NCBI GenBank assembly: GCA_002687715.1
Contig: NZBC01000227.1
Coordinates: 1 to 32,863, forward strand
Length of the DNA: 32,863 bases
Direction: 5' to 3'
From: Planctomycetota bacterium
Lineage (GTDB): Bacteria; Planctomycetota; GCA-002687715
Shown: piece by piece, positions 7,856 through 15,578 of the stretch
How positions within the stretch are numbered: the stretch's first letter is position 1
Layout of the letters: each line of letters opens with the position of its first letter
Program-made: the position numbers and the translations under genes
The notes under the pieces: model-generated
Database searches by the model: none
Told to the model about the DNA's origin: nothing
What the model saw: only the letters and a program-made list of their open reading frames with translations

Positions 7856-9007
7856 ATGAACAAGATTGCCGTTGCGTGCGCACTCTGCGCACTCTGCCTC
7901 ACTTCCACCGTGTCTGCGCAGTTCAGCCTGACGACCACCTTTGCCAGCAACAACGGCCAGGCGGGCAACATGTTCGACGTCGTGGCAACCAACCCGGTTT
8001 TCGTCAACGACTTCGATTGCAACATGGATGCCGGCACCTGGGACGTCGCGATCTACGTCGTAACGGGCGGTGGAACCTGGAGCGGCAACCAGACGAACGC
8101 CGGCAACTGGACCCTGCTCACTACCGTGACGGGGGTGTCGAGCGCTGGCATCGGCAACCCCACGAACCTCGGTGTCAACCTCGGGCACATGATCGGTGCC
8201 GGGGCGACGCAGGGCTTCTATCTCACGGCGACCAACGGAACCAGCTTCAACTACACCAACGGTTCGAGCGTGGGCGCCGTGTATTCGTCGGACGCCAACA
8301 TCTCGATCCTCGAAGGAGCCGGCAAGAGCTATCCTTTCGGGTCGACCTTCCAGCCGCGTGTCTGGAACGGCACCGTGCACTACGGTCCGGGCTCGGGCAT
8401 CTTCGCCGCGTTCTCGGGCACGCCCCTGACCGGTCCAGCGCCGCTCGCGGTCAGCTTCACGGACATGAGCTTCTCCAGCGACCCCGGAGGGATCACCAGC
8501 TGGATGTGGGACTTTGGCGACGGCAACAACTCGACCGCGCAGCACCCGACCCACCCCTACACGACCGCCGGTACCTACTCGGTCACGCTCGTCGTGACGG
8601 ACGCCACCAACGGCTCCGACACCGAGATGAAGACCGACTACGTGGTGGTCGACGCACCCGACCTCGTCTTCTCGACGACGGGGGTGGGCGACGTGACGAT
8701 CTCGGGTCCGCCTGATCCGGCGGGCACCTCTCAGGGCTTCCTGCTCATCTCGGGCAACCCGGCGGCGACGATTGGCGGCGGCCCGTTCTTCGGTCTGCAG
8801 CCCGACGCAACGACGTTCTTGATCCTGACCATGCCGCCGACGGTGGGTGGGCTCTTCTCCTACAGCCCGAACGCCGCGACGTTCCCGAACGTGCCGATCA
8901 GCTTCGGGCCGGGAACCCTGGCCCTCGGTCTGACGTTGGATGGCGTCCTCGTGCAGGTGGTGAGCGGCGCGCTCGTCGTGAGCAACAACGCCCGCCTGAA
9001 CACCTGA
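7856..9007 (+). CDS. Secreted PKD-domain protein
   Basis: The product has 383 residues. The ATG at 7856 is chosen over an in-frame ATG at 7619 because it has GGAG at 7844-7847 and begins a clear signal peptide ending VSAQ (about residue 22). Residues 23-180 form a beta-rich region dominated by Asn, Thr and Gly, with few charges and possible repeats of a secreted-adhesin type. A PKD domain follows at about 183-267, with the diagnostic WDFGDG (218-223) and AGTYSVTLVVTDA (238-250). The last ~115 residues are another beta-rich Gly/Pro segment without a motif I can name. PKD domains usually mediate contacts in surface or secreted proteins, so an extracellular structural or adhesive role is likely. 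No enzymatic residues were recognised. Confidence 0.85.
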   Translation: MNKIAVACALCALCLTSTVSAQFSLTTTFASNNGQAGNMFDVVATNPVFVNDFDCNMDAGTWDVAIYVVTGGGTWSGNQTNAGNWTLLTTVTGVSSAGIGNPTNLGVNLGHMIGAGATQGFYLTATNGTSFNYTNGSSVGAVYSSDANISILEGAGKSYPFGSTFQPRVWNGTVHYGPGSGIFAAFSGTPLTGPAPLAVSFTDMSFSSDPGGITSWMWDFGDGNNSTAQHPTHPYTTAGTYSVTLVVTDATNGSDTEMKTDYVVVDAPDLVFSTTGVGDVTISGPPDPAGTSQGFLLISGNPAATIGGGPFFGLQPDATTFLILTMPPTVGGLFSYSPNAATFPNVPISFGPGTLALGLTLDGVLVQVVSGALVVSNNARLNT

Positions 9008-9014
9008 TCTGAAT

Positions 9015-9086
9015 CACGCCGATCGGCGTGGCATGGCCGCGCGCGAGAAGGGGCTTGTCGGCCGAGGCCGTCAGGCCCTTTTCTCG
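9015..9086 (+). terminator. Paired stem-loops after the PKD gene, probable terminator
   Basis: Eight bases after the stop, CACGCCGATCGGCGTG (9015-9030) is a perfect 16-base palindrome. A larger hairpin follows: 9044-9054 pairs with 9075-9086 with one bulge, and CGGCC (9059-9063) pairs with GGCCG (9066-9070) inside its loop. The T-run lies in the right arm rather than after it, so this may be an atypical or factor-assisted terminator. Confidence 0.45.
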
Positions 9087-9120
9087 TCCAGTCGCGCGGT
9101 CCCTCCTGCGTTGGGGCGGA

Positions 9121-9126
9121 TAGGAT
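9121..9126 (+). promoter_or_regulatory. -10-like box TAGGAT for pyk, leaderless geometry
   Basis: TAGGAT is followed by exactly six bases and then the pyk ATG at 9133, with no room for a Shine-Dalgarno. The start of transcription would fall on or next to the ATG. The -35 region is weak. Confidence 0.45.
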
Positions 9127-9132
9127 CGGGGC

Positions 9133-10647
9133 ATGGCCGGTCAGCGACGCAAGGTGAAGATCATCGCTACGTTGGGTCCCGCATCCTCTACCCCCGAGAT
9201 CCTGGGGGAGATGATGGAAGCGGGGATGGACGCCGCGCGGCTCAACTGTTCGCACGCGACGCACGAAGGGCTGGCGGAGACGGCCGGCCTGGTCCGGCGG
9301 ATCGCGCGCCAAAAGGCGCGACCCGTCGGCCTGCTGCTCGACCTCTGCGGACCGAAGTTGCGGACGGGGCACCTCGAGGGAGGGGGGCCGGTCGTCCTCG
9401 AGCCGGGCGCCGAACTCGTCCTGTCTCCGGACGTCGAGAAGGGCGACGCGTCGCGCGTCGGAGTGAGCTATGCGGGCCTCGCCGAGGACGTGCGACCGGG
9501 CCACTCGATCCTCATCGACGATGGCCTTCTCGAGCTGATGGTCGAGCGTGTCGACGGACGCGAAATGCACTGCCGCGTGGTCATTGGCGGCGAGCTGAAT
9601 GAACGCAAGGGAATCAATCTGCCGGGCTCGAAGCTCGCCCTGCCCGCCTTGACTGAGAAGGACCTTGCCGACCTCGCCGTCGGCATCAGGCTCGGCGTCG
9701 ACTTCGTCGCGTTGTCGTTCGTGCAGACCGCGAACGACGTCCGGCAATTGCGCCAGGCGATCGAAGGTCTCGGCGCCGATACGCCGATCATCGCGAAGAT
9801 CGAGCGTCCCCAGGCGATCGACGAGCTCGAAGCGATCCTCGAGTCCACCGACGGCGTCATGGTCGCGCGCGGCGACCTCGGCGTCGAGGCGGGAGCGCAC
9901 CGCGTCCCGATGTTGCAGAAGCGCATCTTGCGCGAAGCGAGCCGCCGCGCCGTGCTCGACATCACGGCGACACAGATGCTCGACTCGATGATCCGCAATC
10001 CGCGGCCGACCCGCGCCGAAGCATCTGACGTCGCGAACGCGATCCTCGACGGGTCCGACGCGGTCATGCTCTCTGGCGAGACCGCGGTCGGCCAGTGGCC
10101 GGTCGAAGCCGTTGCGATGATGAGTCTGATTGCGCTCGAGGTCGAAGCGGGCCTCGAGGAGATGGACATCGCGACGGCGGACGACCGCCTCCTCTCGAGC
10201 GGTCCGGCAGCTGCGGTTGCGCGGGCGGCGTGCCTCATCGCGCAGGAAGCACGCTACCGGACGATCATCGTCCTCACCGGCAGCGGTTGGACCGCGCGTA
10301 CCGTCGCCGCGTTCGCGCCGCACGCCGACATCATCGCGCTCACCCCCTCGGAGCGTACGTTCGGCCGGCTCACTCTCGTGCGCGGCGTCCGCCCCGTATT
10401 CCTCCCGTTCAGCGGCAACACCGACGAGATCCTCTCCGCGGGAGAATCCGAGCTGCGCCGCCTCGGCATCGTCGAGCCGGGCGAAGAAGCGATCCTCGTC
10501 TCCGGCCAGCTCGACTCCTGGGGTGTCACCCACCTCCTGAAGATCTTCCGCGTCCGCGACGACCAGGGTCCGGGCGACCGGGCCTCGGTGAAGCCCCGGG
10601 TCGCGGTCACGGAGATGCGCGAGATGCCCCGCCTCGACGACATCTGA
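9133..10647 (+). CDS. pyk: Pyruvate kinase
   Basis: The 504-residue enzyme converts phosphoenolpyruvate and ADP to pyruvate and ATP in the last step of glycolysis. The length is close to the usual 470-500 with a short C-terminal extension. The N-terminus has KIIATLGPASS (9-19) and ARLNCSHATHEG (35-46). LDLCGPKLRTG (69-79) corresponds to the nucleotide/PEP-binding strand of the barrel. IDDGLLEL (128-135) begins near the B domain. The catalytic lysine is K222 in AKIERPQ, with E224 and D248 (ARGDLG, 245-250) as the Mg2+ ligands, and ITATQML (277-283) forms the conserved substrate-site strand. SGETAVGQWPVEAV (314-327) ends the A domain and a C-terminal regulatory domain follows. It is a single gene with its own promoter-like box. 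Confidence 0.97.
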   Translation: MAGQRRKVKIIATLGPASSTPEILGEMMEAGMDAARLNCSHATHEGLAETAGLVRRIARQKARPVGLLLDLCGPKLRTGHLEGGGPVVLEPGAELVLSPDVEKGDASRVGVSYAGLAEDVRPGHSILIDDGLLELMVERVDGREMHCRVVIGGELNERKGINLPGSKLALPALTEKDLADLAVGIRLGVDFVALSFVQTANDVRQLRQAIEGLGADTPIIAKIERPQAIDELEAILESTDGVMVARGDLGVEAGAHRVPMLQKRILREASRRAVLDITATQMLDSMIRNPRPTRAEASDVANAILDGSDAVMLSGETAVGQWPVEAVAMMSLIALEVEAGLEEMDIATADDRLLSSGPAAAVARAACLIAQEARYRTIIVLTGSGWTARTVAAFAPHADIIALTPSERTFGRLTLVRGVRPVFLPFSGNTDEILSAGESELRRLGIVEPGEEAILVSGQLDSWGVTHLLKIFRVRDDQGPGDRASVKPRVAVTEMREMPRLDDI

Positions 10648-10657
10648 CCCTCCGGCA

Positions 10658-10729
10658 GGAGCGCGGATCTCCAAAGCGGGTGGATCAACCTGCTCTGCCG
10701 GGAGAACGGACCTCCAGGTCCGCGCTCCC
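10658..10729. repeat. Palindromic intergenic repeat, composite copy A
   Basis: Two copies of the repeat family lie 43 bases apart just after pyk. The second (10700-10729) is a near-complete dyad with core CGGACCTCCAGGTCCG and arms reaching GGGAG and CTCCC. The first (10658-10672) is a degraded left part. The spacing, and a CTGCTC motif between the copies, match the composite copy near 21.7 kb. It could double as the pyk transcription end because the dyad folds into a strong hairpin. Confidence 0.75.
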
Positions 10730-10815
10730 GAAGACCAGACGCTGTCTGTGGGCAGGGGGCGGATCCTGGCCATCTTCCGCCTCGGTCCCGTATAGGCCTG
10801 TGGATGGACGACCCG

Positions 10816-10930
10816 TGACGCCATTGAACCTTCACCGGTAGGCGCTTTCGCCCGCCAGACTCAGGCAATCAGAAAACACCGATCGACGCGACCGGTGCGC
10901 AAGTCCCGACGGTGGTGACACCAATGGTCA
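10816..10930 (+). ncRNA. Candidate structured RNA or leader element upstream of the NfeD/flotillin pair
   Basis: The 391-base gap between pyk and the NfeD-like gene holds more than the repeat. TGAC and CATTG at 10816-10826 pair with CAATGGTCA (10922-10930), leaving a two-base bulge. TCACC (10832-10836) pairs with GGTGA (10914-10918). Inside are a GGCG-CTTT-CGCC hairpin (10841-10852) and a hairpin of CACCG (10877-10881) with CGGTG (10893-10897), continued by TCG/CGA after one A-C mismatch. A TATAGG -10-like box at 10791-10796 could start this RNA near 10803. I could not match it to a known riboswitch. It may be a leader or a small RNA. Confidence 0.35.
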
Positions 10931-11038
10931 TTTGGGATGAGCAGCCGTGAGCGCCCGAAGTGCGCCTCGCTTGCAGGGGCGCTGATCCTGCGGTGCAATC
11001 AACGCGCGCCTTGGGTTCGCCTCTGTGGAGAGAGAGCG

Positions 11039-11617
11039 ATGGAATCGACTTTTTGGGTACTTGCGATCATTGGCACCGTGGTCTTCGGTCTGAAGCTCGC
11101 GCTGATGTTCATGGGCTTCGGAGATCACGGGGACGCCGATGCGGGCGGCGGAGACCTCGATCTCGACGGTGACGTCGACGGTCACGAGGTCGGTCACGGC
11201 ACCGAATCCAGCGTGTTCTTCACGTTCCTGTCATTGCAGGGCATCGCCACGTTCGTCATGGGCTTCGGTTGGTGTGGCCTGGTTGGTCTCAACACCTGGG
11301 GGCTGGACGACATGCAATCGAGTGTGGCCGCTTTCGGGTTCGGCGCGTTCTGCGTGCTCTTGCTCGGGAAGCTGCTTCAACAGGCGATGAAACTCGAGTC
11401 GTCGGGCAACCTCGACCCGAAGCAGGCGATCGGGCAGACCGGCCGGGTGTACATGCGCATTCCCGAGGACGGCCGCGGCAAGGTGCAGCTGGAGGTCCAG
11501 GGTCGCCTCGTGACCTGGGATGCGCGTTCCGACGAAGGCGAGATCGAGACCGGGAAACCCATCGAGGTGGACGACGTGGACGGCGCGGGGGTACTGCTCG
11601 TGTCGCTGGCTGACTAG
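11039..11617 (+). CDS. NfeD-like membrane protein with OB-fold domain, flotillin partner
   Basis: The product has 192 residues. The ATG at 11039 follows a purine-rich GGAGAGAGAG stretch; an earlier in-frame ATG at 10937 would add 34 residues that look like no domain. Predicted membrane segments lie at about 5-26, 61-85 and 93-115. Between the first two is a loop (28-54) extremely rich in Asp, Gly and His. Residues 125-192 look like the NfeD C-terminal OB-fold, starting with QAIGQTGRVYMRIPEDGRG. NfeD proteins of this type pair with flotillins in membrane microdomain organisation, as in the Bacillus YuaF/YuaG (FloT) pair. Here the flotillin gene begins 12 bp downstream, so one operon is expected. 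Confidence 0.85.
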   Translation: MESTFWVLAIIGTVVFGLKLALMFMGFGDHGDADAGGGDLDLDGDVDGHEVGHGTESSVFFTFLSLQGIATFVMGFGWCGLVGLNTWGLDDMQSSVAAFGFGAFCVLLLGKLLQQAMKLESSGNLDPKQAIGQTGRVYMRIPEDGRGKVQLEVQGRLVTWDARSDEGEIETGKPIEVDDVDGAGVLLVSLAD

Positions 11618-11629
11618 AGAGGAAAGTAC

Positions 11630-13216
11630 ATGCACACGTATCTCTTGATCGATCCGTTCGTCGGCGCGCTCGTCGGCATCATCGCGGCGGTCTTGTTCTT
11701 CGTCCTGCTCGTGATCGCGACGCGGTTCAAACGTTGTCCGTCCAACCGGATTCTCGTGGTGTACGGAAAGGTCGGCACCGGCCGCTCGGCCCGGTGTGTT
11801 CATGGTGGTGGTCGCTTCATCTGGCCGCTCATCCAGGACTACGACTATCTGGACCTCGCGCCACGGACGATCGAGATCGATCTCATCGGCGCGCTGTCGA
11901 AGAAGAACATCCGTGTGAACGTGCCTTCGACGTTCACCGTGGGCATCTCGACCACGGGCGCGGTGATGCAGAACGCGGCGGAGCGTCTGCTCGGGCTATC
12001 CGAGCAGGGCATCCGCAACCAGTGCCAGGACATCATCCTCGGGCAGATGCGTCTCGTCATCGCGACCCTGTCCATCGAGGAGATCAACCAGGATCGCGAG
12101 AAGTTCCTCGAGCTGGTGAACATCAACGTCGGCACCGAGCTGCAGAAGATCGGGCTCGAGGTCATCAACGTGAACATCCGTGACATCACGGATGAGTCGC
12201 ACTACATCGAGGCGATCGGCAAGAAGGCGGCGGCGGAAGCGGTCAACCAGGCCCGTATCGAGGTGGCCGAGGCCGAGCAGATGGGCGCCATCGGTGAGGC
12301 CCAGGCCGTCCGGCAGAAGGAGGTTCGCGTCGCGGAGGAGACGTCGCACTCCCAGCAGGGCCAGAAGGCCGCCGAGCGTGACCAGCGCGTCGCCGTCTCG
12401 GCGATGGAAGCGCAGGCGATCGAGGGTCAGAAGAAGGCGGAGCGCGACCAGAACATTGCGGTCGCCGGGCTCGATGCCGAGTCGGTCCAGGGGCAGAAGC
12501 ACGCCGAGCGCGACCGTCGTATTGCGGTCGCCGGGCTGGAAGCCGACGCGGTCAGCGGCGAGAACAAGTCGAAGGGCGAGATCGCCGACTACAACGCCGA
12601 CCTCGCGGAGAAGACCGCCGAGGCGCGGCGCCGCGCCGAGGTCGCCGAAGCCGAGGCCGCCCGTGACATCCTGAACGCCGAGAAGGACCAGGAGGTCGCC
12701 AAGCTCTCGAAGGAGCAGGTCGCGCAGGAGGAGATCCAGAAGCGGAAGATCGAGATCTCCGCGTCCGCGGAAGCCGAGCGCATCCGTCTCGTCGCCAAGG
12801 GTGACGCAGACCGCATCGTCGCCCTGCAGACCGCGGAGGCCACGGGTCAGAAGGCGATCCTCGACGCGAAGGCCGAGGGCTACCGCAACCTGATCGCCGC
12901 TTGCGGCGAGCAGCCCGGCATGGCCCCGACCCTCCTCATGATCGAGAAGGTCCAGGAGATCGTCGCCGAACAGGTGAAGGCCATCTCCAACCTCCAGATC
13001 GACAAGATCACGGTCTGGGACGGTGGGCGCGGCGCCGGCACCGGCGGTGGTAGCACGGCCAACTTCCTCTCCGGCCTCATGGGCTCCCTGCCCGCGATGC
13101 ACGAGCTCGCGCAGCAGGCGGGCATCGAGCTCCCGGGGTTCCTGGGCCGCGTCAAGGAAGGCGACGGGCCAGGCGATGGCAACGGCAACGTCGTTGTCGC
13201 GAATGCCGACGACTGA
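11630..13216 (+). CDS. Flotillin-like SPFH-domain membrane scaffold protein (YqiK/FloT type)
   Basis: The product has 528 residues. The ATG at 11630 has AGAGGA seven bases upstream. An N-terminal hydrophobic anchor (about 9-31) is followed by the SPFH/band-7 domain (about 35-200), with FKRCPSNRILVVYGK and an internal GLEVINVNIRDITDE segment typical of flotillins. Residues 200-425 form a long Ala/Glu/Lys/Arg coiled coil with EA-rich repeats. Within it, three tandem 22-residue units start at 244, 266 and 288, each beginning GQK-AERD. The C-terminus (about 465-528) has a Gly-rich hinge and a short amphipathic tail. Flotillins oligomerise at the inner membrane and organise protein clusters. The NfeD-like gene upstream supports this assignment. 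Confidence 0.93.
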   Translation: MHTYLLIDPFVGALVGIIAAVLFFVLLVIATRFKRCPSNRILVVYGKVGTGRSARCVHGGGRFIWPLIQDYDYLDLAPRTIEIDLIGALSKKNIRVNVPSTFTVGISTTGAVMQNAAERLLGLSEQGIRNQCQDIILGQMRLVIATLSIEEINQDREKFLELVNINVGTELQKIGLEVINVNIRDITDESHYIEAIGKKAAAEAVNQARIEVAEAEQMGAIGEAQAVRQKEVRVAEETSHSQQGQKAAERDQRVAVSAMEAQAIEGQKKAERDQNIAVAGLDAESVQGQKHAERDRRIAVAGLEADAVSGENKSKGEIADYNADLAEKTAEARRRAEVAEAEAARDILNAEKDQEVAKLSKEQVAQEEIQKRKIEISASAEAERIRLVAKGDADRIVALQTAEATGQKAILDAKAEGYRNLIAACGEQPGMAPTLLMIEKVQEIVAEQVKAISNLQIDKITVWDGGRGAGTGGGSTANFLSGLMGSLPAMHELAQQAGIELPGFLGRVKEGDGPGDGNGNVVVANADD

Positions 13217-13221
13217 TCTCT

Positions 13222-13290
13222 AGGGAGAACCCAGGGACCCAGGACTCAGAGCAGACGAACCTCCTGCTCCAGGGCTCCTGGGTTCTCCTT
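13222..13290. terminator. Bidirectional stem-loop terminator between convergent genes
   Basis: GGAGAACCCAGG (13224-13235) pairs perfectly with CCTGGGTTCTCC (13277-13288), a 12-bp stem. An A-T pair and a G-T wobble extend it outward. It sits just after the flotillin stop and before the end of the convergent peptidase gene, so it can end transcription in both directions. Confidence 0.75.
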
Positions 13291-13316
13291 CCATTCCCGC
13301 TCTCCTCGGTCGCTCC

Positions 13317-15467
13317 CTACCGGAGTGACCGGACGTGATGCTCGAACGCGCGCCCGAGGGCGTCGAGGTTCTTCTGGCCGAAGACGCGATCCATCGCTGC
13401 GCGTGCGTTCGGTCCCTTCTTGAACGAAGACCAGAGTTCGTCGAAGAGCCCCTTGGGCGCGGTGTCGGCGTGGCGCAGGAAGTGGATGAACGCCCAGCTC
13501 TGTGCGTAGTGGACGCCCGCGCGGATCATGAAGGTCCGGTCGTCGCGGTAGAGGAAGCCCTTCAGCGGCATGACGCCGGCCTTGCCGAGCGTCTGCAGGT
13601 GGTCGTCCCGTTTCTGACCGATGCGCCAGCGGCCGTTGACGAGCCGCGCGGACTCCCAGTATTCGGCCATGCCCTCGTTGAACCACCGCGGCGGGTCGCG
13701 CATGAGCCGGTCGAGGTACTGGTGGAACCCCTCGTGGCGCACCGTGCGCATCATGGCCTCGCGATTGGGGAGGTTCCAGATGAGGAGCTGTTTCAGCCGA
13801 GGCGTGTAGAGGCCGGCCGTGTGGTTCGGCGCGACGCCCCAGAGATCGCTGCAGTACCGCTTGTATCCGCGTGAGCCTGCGAAAAGGAACACGCGGAACC
13901 GCTGCCGCGGCAGCCCCTTCACGCGTTCCAGGTACGTCGAGAACGCGAGGTACGACTCTTCCAGGATCTTCGACGCCTCCTGGCAGGTCTGCTTGTCGAT
14001 GTCCGACACCACCTCGTAGTTCTGCGACGTGAACCGCACCGGGCGCGCGAACCGCGGGCCGCTCTCCGCCTTGACGAGCAGCCGATCTGCTGCCTCGATG
14101 TCCTTTGACGTCACTCCCTTGCTCATCGCCTTTTTCACGACGGCGTGGGCCTCCTTCATGCGTCCGATGGTCAGCAGGAAGTTCACGCGCTCTGCGACCA
14201 GCTCGGTGTCGCCGGGGAACCTGTCGCCGAGCTTCGTCCAGGCTGCCGTCGCCTCGTCGTGTCGGCCCATCTGGCCGAGGATGCGCGCCTCCATGATCCG
14301 GGCCTCGGTGTACAGCGGGTCGATGGCGAGCGTCTTGCGGCAGTGGCCGAGCGCTTCCTCGAAGAGGCCGAGGTGCTGGTTGAACCGCATCCGCATCCAC
14401 GACCGCCCCGCGATCGATACCTCGTCGTCGCCGAGCTTCATCGCGAGCTTCTCGCCCTCGACGTACTTCTTGCGGTCGTAGAGATCCTGGAGCCGTCCGA
14501 GCCCGCCGCGGATGTGCTGGCGCTTGACGCCCTTGGGCCAACCACCGCGGGTCGCCTTGGCGAGCGTGGGCTGTGCTTTTGGCTTCTCGAAGATCCACTT
14601 CGGGACGTACTTCGCCTGGTCGTAGGTCCGGTCGAACTTCGCGAGCTGCTTCTGCGTCGCGGCGTCGATGAGCCCTTGCAGCCATGAGGGCTCCACTTGA
14701 CCGGAGACCGTGACGGAATCGAACCGGCCGCCGGGGACGAAGCCGAGGCCTCCCCACTCCTTGGGCCGCTTCCGCCCCGACAGCACGATCCGCCCGTTGT
14801 AGGCACACTTCACGCTGCGCCGGTCGACCGACACCTTGATCGAGAACTTCTTCCCGGGGCGGCACGGTGACGACTCCTTGTAGTCGGTGTCATCGCGGGT
14901 CTTGAGGTTGAGGATGCGCGCGGGAACCCACGACTTGGTCTGCCCTACGGTCACGGCCGCTCGCCCGAACACGACGCTGTACCCCGCACCCCCGTCGATG
15001 CACACCACGACGATCGCGCCGTCGCCCGATCCCGGGTAGGAGGCACCCTTGATGTCGATCGTGTGCGACCCGCTGAACCGCGCTGGGAAGACACTGACCC
15101 CGTTGCGCGTGACCCAGTCGCGCATCTGCCTGCGCTGGTAGATGATCTTGATCTTGCCGCTCTTCAGGTTGAACGACTTCAGGGTTCCCGACACCAGGGT
15201 CTTTGGATCCGCCGGCTTGAACTTCGAGCGGAAGACGCAGGTCCGGATCAACGATGCGATCTCCTCCTTGCGAGCGCGCACGTAGTTCTCGTAGTCGTGA
15301 CCGGCCAGCGCCTTGTTGATCGTGTCGTGTGCTGTCGCCCACCGTCCGCGCTGGACGAAGAGCTTCGCCTTGGCCAGGGCCTTTACGAACTCGGCCTCGC
15401 TGCCAGCCGCAGTCTGGGCGGCGCAGGGCACGACGAGAGTGATGACGAGGAGTAACGCGCTGCGCAT
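13317..15467 (-). CDS. Secreted TPR-containing gluzincin-like peptidase (DUF1570 type)
   Basis: The product has 716 residues. The ATG at 15467 has GAGGGAG upstream and opens a signal peptide (MRSALLLVITLVVPCAAQ). Residues about 130-258 are a beta-rich segment resembling concanavalin-like/DUF1080 domains, ending near GFVPGGRFDSVTVSGQVEP. TPR-like helical pairs span about 352-450. The C-terminal domain contains RHEGFHQYLD, with a metalloprotease HExxH at 578-582, and NEGMAEYWE (597-605), in which E602 or E598 can be the third zinc ligand as in gluzincins. This arrangement matches the DUF1570 proteins common in Planctomycetota. It probably acts outside the cytoplasm; no substrate is known. It converges with flotillin across a terminator and diverges from the next gene. 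Confidence 0.85.
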   Translation of the reverse strand: MRSALLLVITLVVPCAAQTAAGSEAEFVKALAKAKLFVQRGRWATAHDTINKALAGHDYENYVRARKEEIASLIRTCVFRSKFKPADPKTLVSGTLKSFNLKSGKIKIIYQRRQMRDWVTRNGVSVFPARFSGSHTIDIKGASYPGSGDGAIVVVCIDGGAGYSVVFGRAAVTVGQTKSWVPARILNLKTRDDTDYKESSPCRPGKKFSIKVSVDRRSVKCAYNGRIVLSGRKRPKEWGGLGFVPGGRFDSVTVSGQVEPSWLQGLIDAATQKQLAKFDRTYDQAKYVPKWIFEKPKAQPTLAKATRGGWPKGVKRQHIRGGLGRLQDLYDRKKYVEGEKLAMKLGDDEVSIAGRSWMRMRFNQHLGLFEEALGHCRKTLAIDPLYTEARIMEARILGQMGRHDEATAAWTKLGDRFPGDTELVAERVNFLLTIGRMKEAHAVVKKAMSKGVTSKDIEAADRLLVKAESGPRFARPVRFTSQNYEVVSDIDKQTCQEASKILEESYLAFSTYLERVKGLPRQRFRVFLFAGSRGYKRYCSDLWGVAPNHTAGLYTPRLKQLLIWNLPNREAMMRTVRHEGFHQYLDRLMRDPPRWFNEGMAEYWESARLVNGRWRIGQKRDDHLQTLGKAGVMPLKGFLYRDDRTFMIRAGVHYAQSWAFIHFLRHADTAPKGLFDELWSSFKKGPNARAAMDRVFGQKNLDALGRAFEHHVRSLR

Positions 15468-15540
15468 GGTGGCTCCCTCTCAATGGGACGCAATCAATCG
15501 GAAGCCAGCATATCCCTTTTCTCGACGGGTGGAGCTCCGG

Positions 15541-15546
15541 TACGCT
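15541..15546 (+). promoter_or_regulatory. -10-like box TACGCT upstream of the anchored carboxypeptidase-regulatory-like protein
   Basis: TACGCT lies 32 bases before the ATG at 15579, which would give a leader of about 26 bases. AAGG at 15567-15570 could act as the ribosome site. The 111-base divergent gap (15468-15578) shows nothing else I can name. Confidence 0.3.
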
Positions 15547-15578
15547 CTCTCGGGTCCTGAGCGGGCCAAGGCTTGGAG

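Noticed and set aside
8860..10824. A 654-codon open frame on the minus strand
   Set aside because: It lies antisense to pyruvate kinase and has no domain; its composition follows the third-position GC of pyk.
10816..10930. A known riboswitch (cobalamin, cyclic di-GMP, fluoride, glycine) or the 4.5S RNA
   Set aside because: Parts such as GGTGCGCAAGTCC recall a cobalamin element, but the order of conserved boxes does not fit, and the other classes lack their core motifs.
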